Assembly: GCA_963677185.1 (NCBI GenBank)
Contig: OY781889.1
Location: 2,170,001-2,234,000 of the forward strand
Reading direction: 5' to 3'
DNA length: 64,000 bases
From: G963677185 sp963677185
GTDB lineage: Bacteria; Bacillota; Syntrophomonadia; Syntrophomonadales; Syntrophomonadaceae
Shown piece by piece: positions 59,688 to 64,000 of this stretch. Both the position numbers and the translations under genes were made by a program. Every line of letters starts with the position of its first letter. Position 1 is the first letter of the stretch. Below the pieces are notes generated by a model. It ran no database searches and was not told where the DNA came from. It saw only the letters and a list, made by a program, of their open reading frames with translations.

Positions 59688-61625
59688 TCAGGATTCCGAA
59701 ACGCCATTGATAGGGAGACTGAAGTGAAATTGGCTTCCCTGGCCGGGCTGGGAGGATGCCCAGGTGCGTCCTCCGTGGCGGGACACAACTGTCTGCACTA
59801 TGGCCAGGCCCACCCCGGTGCCTTCAAATTCCTGATTGGTGTGCAAACGCTGGAAAACATTGAACAAGCGCTTGTAATGCTTCATATCGAAGCCCACGCC
59901 GTTGTCCTCAAAGGTATAAACCATTTCACCGCCTTCGATCCATGAATATATCGTTATGCATGCATCCGGGCGGGTCCGGGTGAATTTCCAGGCGTTGGAT
60001 ATCAAGTTGCGCAGCACCTGGCGTACGGAGGGCAGGTCGCAGATAACCGGTTCGATGTCAAAAACCTGCCATTTCACTTGCCGCTCGAGGTCTTCTTCCT
60101 GGATTTCGCGGATTATCTCCCAGACCAGCCGTTTCATATCGGTGAAGGATTTTTGCATCGACTGGCGGTTAATGCGGGCAAATTCCAGCAGGTCATCGAT
60201 CAGAAGCTTCATGTTGCCAGCATTGCGCTCAATGGCAAGTAAAAAATGGCGTCCTTCAGCAGGCAGCAGGCCGCCGTAATCCTCGGAGACAATTCTCGCA
60301 AATCCGTCGATGGCGCGCAGCGGAGCCCGCAGGTCATGACTGGCCATGTAGGTGAATGCTTCTAATTCCCGATTGGCCATTTCCAGTTCCTGGGTGCGTT
60401 CCCTGACCCGGTCCTCCAGTTCATCGTTCAAACGCCGAATTTCAGCTTCGGTGGCGATTCGTTCGCTGATATCCATAGCGGTTCCCATGAAACCACGGGT
60501 TTTTCCGCAGTCATGTAGGACGGTTACCGAAGCCAGAACATGGAAAGCGCTGCCATCTTTTCGCTGGCACAGGTATTCGCCTCCACCGGTTTTTCTTCCA
60601 TTCCGCAGCTTTCCAATATCGGTGCGAATCCTGGTTTTCTCATCAGGAGGGAATAGCCCCCATATGTCCAGGCCAGCAGCCAGGTCAGATTCATCATAAC
60701 CGATCATTTCCAGGATTTTTTTATTTGCATAGATTAACCATCCTTCAAGATCGAATTCAAAAAGGCCCTGCGGCAGCATTTCCACCAGGTTACGGTATTT
60801 AGCTTCGCTTTTTTTTAACTCCAGCTCCATTTGCAGTCGATCTGAAATGTCGCGTCCCATGCATAAAAACTCGCTGGGCCGGCCTTCATCATCCCTTATC
60901 AGCTTAAAAATAACATCGGTCCAATAGGTGCTGCCGTCTTTGCGGCGAAATTCAAAATCGGCGGAATGTACAATTTCCCGGGTAAGATCACTCAATTTTG
61001 CTGGTTCCAGGACATCTGCTATCTGGTTCAGCGCCTGCTGAAAAGAGTGCTCGCTCAGGTGCTGGTCTAGAGACATGCTCATCAGTTCATCCAGAGAATA
61101 ACCCCGGGTGCGCATTACGGCTGGATTGGCCCAGGTCAGCATCAAGTCGAGATCCATTGTCCACACTGAATCCCAGAGGTTGTTGGTTATAAAGCGGTAG
61201 CGATGTTCGCTTTCGCTCAGGGCTTTTTCTGCGGCAGCTTTTTGATGGATCAGACGGGCATTATCAATTTCCCTGCGTATGCTGTGGGTAAGCCTGCTTA
61301 ATTCGCTCTTGGGGACATAGTCCCAGGCGCCGCTCTTCATGAGTGCCACCAGCCGCTCGGCTTTTACCTCGTCACATACGATTATAACAGGCGTTTCCGG
61401 CTGGAGCGATTGTAATATGGCAAGGGCTTCGAAAGCATTGAAAGACGGCATGGAATAGTCGCAGGTTACAATGTCCCATTCGCTTTCCAGCGCCTGGGTG
61501 AGCCGCTCGGCGCTGTCCACCTGGATATATTCCAATACAAATCCTCCGCGGTGAAGTTCGCGCAGCAGCAAATCTCGGTCGAAGGGGTTATCTTCAATTA
61601 TTAACAGCTTTAAAATAGTCTGCAT
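59688..61625 (-). CDS. Receiver-PAS-PAS sensor histidine kinase
   Basis: 645 residues, no membrane segments, so cytoplasmic. The N-terminal receiver has Asp56 (CDYSMP) and Lys106 (YVPKSEL). Two PAS domains with PAC segments follow (about 155-285 and 285-410; VDFRRKDG-like FEFRRKDGSTYW, GEYLCQRKDGS). The HisKA box YMASHDLRAPL has His430, and the ATPase has LISNAWKF, DNGVGFD and GTGVGLAIV. The layout is of the phytochrome-type SHDLR kinases. ATG 61625 follows AAAGGATGA; an extended frame to 61763 overlaps the upstream gene. Its signal is unknown. Confidence 0.9.
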   Translation of the reverse strand: MQTILKLLIIEDNPFDRDLLLRELHRGGFVLEYIQVDSAERLTQALESEWDIVTCDYSMPSFNAFEALAILQSLQPETPVIIVCDEVKAERLVALMKSGAWDYVPKSELSRLTHSIRREIDNARLIHQKAAAEKALSESEHRYRFITNNLWDSVWTMDLDLMLTWANPAVMRTRGYSLDELMSMSLDQHLSEHSFQQALNQIADVLEPAKLSDLTREIVHSADFEFRRKDGSTYWTDVIFKLIRDDEGRPSEFLCMGRDISDRLQMELELKKSEAKYRNLVEMLPQGLFEFDLEGWLIYANKKILEMIGYDESDLAAGLDIWGLFPPDEKTRIRTDIGKLRNGRKTGGGEYLCQRKDGSAFHVLASVTVLHDCGKTRGFMGTAMDISERIATEAEIRRLNDELEDRVRERTQELEMANRELEAFTYMASHDLRAPLRAIDGFARIVSEDYGGLLPAEGRHFLLAIERNAGNMKLLIDDLLEFARINRQSMQKSFTDMKRLVWEIIREIQEEDLERQVKWQVFDIEPVICDLPSVRQVLRNLISNAWKFTRTRPDACITIYSWIEGGEMVYTFEDNGVGFDMKHYKRLFNVFQRLHTNQEFEGTGVGLAIVQTVVSRHGGRTWASSQPGQGSQFHFSLPINGVSES

Positions 61626-61698
61626 GTGTTCATCCTTTCGGATTGTCTTCAAGGATTGCACATATGGAAGCCGTCTGGAGCAGGCTTGTGGTCGGGCT

Positions 61699-63228
61699 CT
61701 AGCCGGGCGGGAAAGGACTGGAGCTTTGCTCGTGCTGCTTTTTAATGTATTCAAGGGTTTCAACAGCCAGTTCTGAATGGGGATGGATTATATCATATTC
61801 AATGCTGATATTATGCAAAAATTGAAGCACCAGGGCATCCTTGCCGCGATTGCTTCCATAAGGAATGATTCCTGCAAAAATATAGCCCCGCTGTTTGCAT
61901 TCCTCGGCCAGGGCTTCAGTCGCCGGATTCTGCAAATCCAGGTACAGATAAACCACCAGTATCTGTTCCCGCAGGTAGTTGCCCAGGCGCTGTGTCAATT
62001 CGGAAGCTGTGTCCGGTCCGGCTTCGACAACCTCGATAACGGCCATGCGGGCGTCCGGATTCATAATTGCATGGATCACGCTGCATGACGATTCCGGAGG
62101 GGGGGCGGCGCTGTCAGTGCCAATGATGACCGGAAGCTGCATACTGGCATAGATTTTTTTAATGATTTCCCGGTCTTCAGCCGGGGGATATATAACCACT
62201 GGCGGCCGCGTTTTCAATGGCAAAAAGCCCAGGAACAGGCTTTCGCGCAAACCCGATGTCTGCCGCTGGCCCTGGGTGTCAATCCGGGGAACGGCGCCCA
62301 GCCAAAAGCCGCAATTAATCGAACCATAGGCGCCACTGGTTTTTTGCATAGCCCTATTGGCAGTGCAGATCCGGGCATAGAGGCCAGCCAGACCCAGTTC
62401 CTGGGCTTTATTATGCAGATATTCGAAGATGCGGGCAGAAATACCGAGCCCCCGGTATTCTGGCCGAACAAATACTACTCCTATTTCTGCGGTTTGCCCG
62501 CCAGCCCGGGGAAACTCCAGAGCGCCGTGGCCAATTATATCGCCGTCTGGGCTCTGGGCTACCACGGAAATAAGCTCTCCGTTAATATTTTTTTCCACCA
62601 GCGCGGCCGGGTAATACACGTATTCGCCATATAGATAACCAAAGGCCTTAAAAGCATAATAAGAAACCTGAACCGCTTCAGAATAATCAAGCGGCCGGAC
62701 AATCACCATATTGGGATTGAAATGAACTGGAATTTCAATTCTCTTATGAACGGGGTTTTTGGTGCGTTCATCAGCCCGGAAACTGCTGATATGTTTTATA
62801 GGAATGTGCTTGTTAAGACGGATCTCCATACCTTGCCTGCCCACGGTATTAAAATGAACCGCGTCAAAAGCGTTGTCAATCAGGTAGAATCCAAGACCGC
62901 CTACATTGCTGTCTGTGATTTGCTCCAGCGGCTGTTCGATGACCGGTGGTTCGTAGCCATCGCCGTCCAGAGAAGAGATGCGGCGGATAATAATTGAAAG
63001 CCCGGACGGGTTGGGTTCGAATTCAATGCATATTCGGCCCTTGATTTCCGAATCGGGCTGCGTTTGCTGCATGACATTCAGGACTGCTTCATGCATTGCT
63101 TTTTCAATTTGGGCAGTATCGCGGCTTTCAAAACCAAGCTGTTCCGCAAACTCACGGGCAAAAGCCAGGACCGCCTGTGCGTAACCGGGGTTGCCGGGTA
63201 GTTCAAGCTTCAGAGTATCATTAGACAT
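61699..63228 (-). CDS. Anti-sigma-type ATPase fused to GNAT acetyltransferase
   Basis: 509 residues. The N-terminal part (about 1-140) is a GHKL ATPase of the RsbW type: the N-box is EKAMHEAVLNVMQQ, and the later GGLGFYLIDNAFD matches the G2 region. After a linker, a GNAT domain (about 170-330) carries the acetyl-CoA motif RPEYRGLGIS. The remaining ~180 residues have no family I know. ATG 63228 follows CATGGAGGAAAAG; the frame open to 63393 has no site. It lies 73 bases upstream of the histidine kinase and likely shares its transcript. Confidence 0.82.
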   Translation of the reverse strand: MSNDTLKLELPGNPGYAQAVLAFAREFAEQLGFESRDTAQIEKAMHEAVLNVMQQTQPDSEIKGRICIEFEPNPSGLSIIIRRISSLDGDGYEPPVIEQPLEQITDSNVGGLGFYLIDNAFDAVHFNTVGRQGMEIRLNKHIPIKHISSFRADERTKNPVHKRIEIPVHFNPNMVIVRPLDYSEAVQVSYYAFKAFGYLYGEYVYYPAALVEKNINGELISVVAQSPDGDIIGHGALEFPRAGGQTAEIGVVFVRPEYRGLGISARIFEYLHNKAQELGLAGLYARICTANRAMQKTSGAYGSINCGFWLGAVPRIDTQGQRQTSGLRESLFLGFLPLKTRPPVVIYPPAEDREIIKKIYASMQLPVIIGTDSAAPPPESSCSVIHAIMNPDARMAVIEVVEAGPDTASELTQRLGNYLREQILVVYLYLDLQNPATEALAEECKQRGYIFAGIIPYGSNRGKDALVLQFLHNISIEYDIIHPHSELAVETLEYIKKQHEQSSSPFPPG

Positions 63229-63449
63229 GACAGCTTTTCCTCCATGGGATATTTGGGTGACCAGTCCATCAGCCTGCGCAAGGGTATAGATACAGTATAT
63301 GTCAATCAGCGGCGAATTTCTAATATTTGATAGATATTTTGTCATAATATGCAATGCCGGTAGTGGTGACTGTTCTGTATTCGTAGCTGGCAAACGTCCG
63401 GTGCCTGTAAAGGGTTATGCGGCCCTGGAAGCATTTGATTTGCGGGCTG

Positions 63450-63458
63450 TGCTATACT
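63450..63458 (+). promoter_or_regulatory. Extended -10 promoter of topB
   Basis: TGCTATACT fits the extended -10 pattern with one change and lies 48 bases before the topB ATG. The gap 63229-63505 holds no gene on either strand. Confidence 0.5.
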
Positions 63459-63505
63459 ATGTCCAAAGATGAGGAAAAATTTTACTTAGTGAGAAGGGGA
63501 AAGCC

Positions 63506-64000
63506 ATGAAATCGCTGGTATTGGCCGAGAAGCCCAGTGTTGCCAGAGAGCTTGCCCGGGTGTTGAAGTGCAGCCAGAAAGGCAAGGGTTACCTGGAAGG
63601 TTCGAATTATGTGGTTACCTGGGCGCTGGGGCATCTGGTAACCCTGGCCGAGCCGGAGGATTATGACAATAAGCTGAAGGAGTGGCGGCTGGAAGATTTG
63701 CCGATGCTTCCCGAACGAATGAAACTAAAGGTCATTCGCCAGACCTCCCAGCAATTCAACGTCGTAAAATCATTGATGAACCGGCAGGATGTCAAAGACC
63801 TCATAATCGCCACCGATGCTGGAAGAGAAGGTGAACTGGTAGCGCGGTGGATTATGGAGATGAGCCGCTGGAAAAAGCCTTTCAAGCGCCTTTGGATATC
63901 GTCTCAAACCGACGATGCGGTGAAGGAGGGCTTTGCCCGCCTGCAGCCCGGAAAGGCTTATGATAATCTGTATGATGCCGCCGTATGCAGGGCGGAAGCT
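63506..64000 (+). CDS. topB: DNA topoisomerase III (5' part, cut by window end)
   Basis: Type IA topoisomerase. The first 165 residues are present: the TOPRIM domain starts with LVLAEKPSVARELARVL and contains TWALGHLVTL and the metal-binding DAGREGELVARW. The sequence runs off the window in frame, so the catalytic Tyr and later domains are not visible. AGAAGGGGAAAG precedes ATG 63506. Clostridia have topA in addition, and the EKPSVAR start marks this as TopB. Confidence 0.92.
   Translation, partial: MKSLVLAEKPSVARELARVLKCSQKGKGYLEGSNYVVTWALGHLVTLAEPEDYDNKLKEWRLEDLPMLPERMKLKVIRQTSQQFNVVKSLMNRQDVKDLIIATDAGREGELVARWIMEMSRWKKPFKRLWISSQTDDAVKEGFARLQPGKAYDNLYDAAVCRAEA

Overview
The window reads as chromosomal DNA of an anaerobic Gram-positive bacterium of the Clostridia. 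Syntrophomonas-like lineages are my best guess, from gene content only. The signs are the order rnc / ELP3-like radical SAM / smc / ftsY, the yceD-rpmF-plsX block, tmcAL next to rsmD, HutP, pta-ackA, 3-hydroxybutyryl-CoA dehydrogenase and futalosine-type menaquinone genes. Coding density is high, most genes are on the + strand, strong AGGAGG ribosome sites are common, and GTG/TTG starts are frequent.

Layout. 1-9.7 kb: a cobalamin-riboswitch-like leader with an intrinsic terminator, then ten genes for cobalt insertion and the late steps of adenosylcobalamin synthesis (cobT, cbiA, cbiX, cobU, cobQ, cbiB, cobA, cobS, cobD, cobC). 9.7-14.7 kb: a DUF1232 membrane protein, then a decayed type I restriction-modification locus: intact hsdM, a DUF1016/YhcG nuclease, and a deletion that joins the start of hsdS to the end of hsdR. 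14.8 kb: tRNA-Trp with its own promoter. 15.0-20.7 kb: D-Ala-D-Ala ligase followed by futalosine menaquinone genes mqnE, mqnA, mqnC and a nucleoside-phosphorylase-fold protein in the mqnB position, with a BAX-inhibitor-like membrane protein between them. 20.7-32.2 kb: a UPF0182 membrane protein, a palindrome-rich gap, an MBL hydrolase, an SGNH hydrolase, a PP-loop protein, DUF523, an HtrA protease, phosphofructokinase, hbd, a PH-domain membrane protein and a YchF-like ATPase. A 96-bp near-perfect palindrome then precedes recG.

32.4-48.7 kb is core housekeeping: recG, rsmD, tmcAL, pta-ackA, yceD-rpmF, plsX, an acyl-carrier protein, rnc, the ELP3-like protein, birA, smc and ftsY. 48.7-52.6 kb holds four consecutive genes that together fit an inosine-route 5'-methylthioadenosine salvage (DHAP shunt): an MTAP-family phosphorylase with 6-oxopurine-type residues, mtnA, a class II aldolase and an MTA/SAH deaminase. 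52.6-57.2 kb: mobB, HutP, AroH chorismate mutase, a small unknown, a site-2 protease without a PDZ domain, and a small operon ending in a receiver-GGDEF protein. 57.2-63.2 kb (mostly - strand): a possible small protein, an ABC-F ATPase, a receiver-PAS-PAS histidine kinase and an ATPase-GNAT fusion. The window ends inside topB.

Functional links worth attention are the B12 leader controlling a late-pathway operon, two MTAP-fold enzymes that both carry Asn/Ala where adenine-specific members have Asp/Asp, and one amidohydrolase that could feed both. No CRISPR array, prophage, intact transposase or replication origin was seen.
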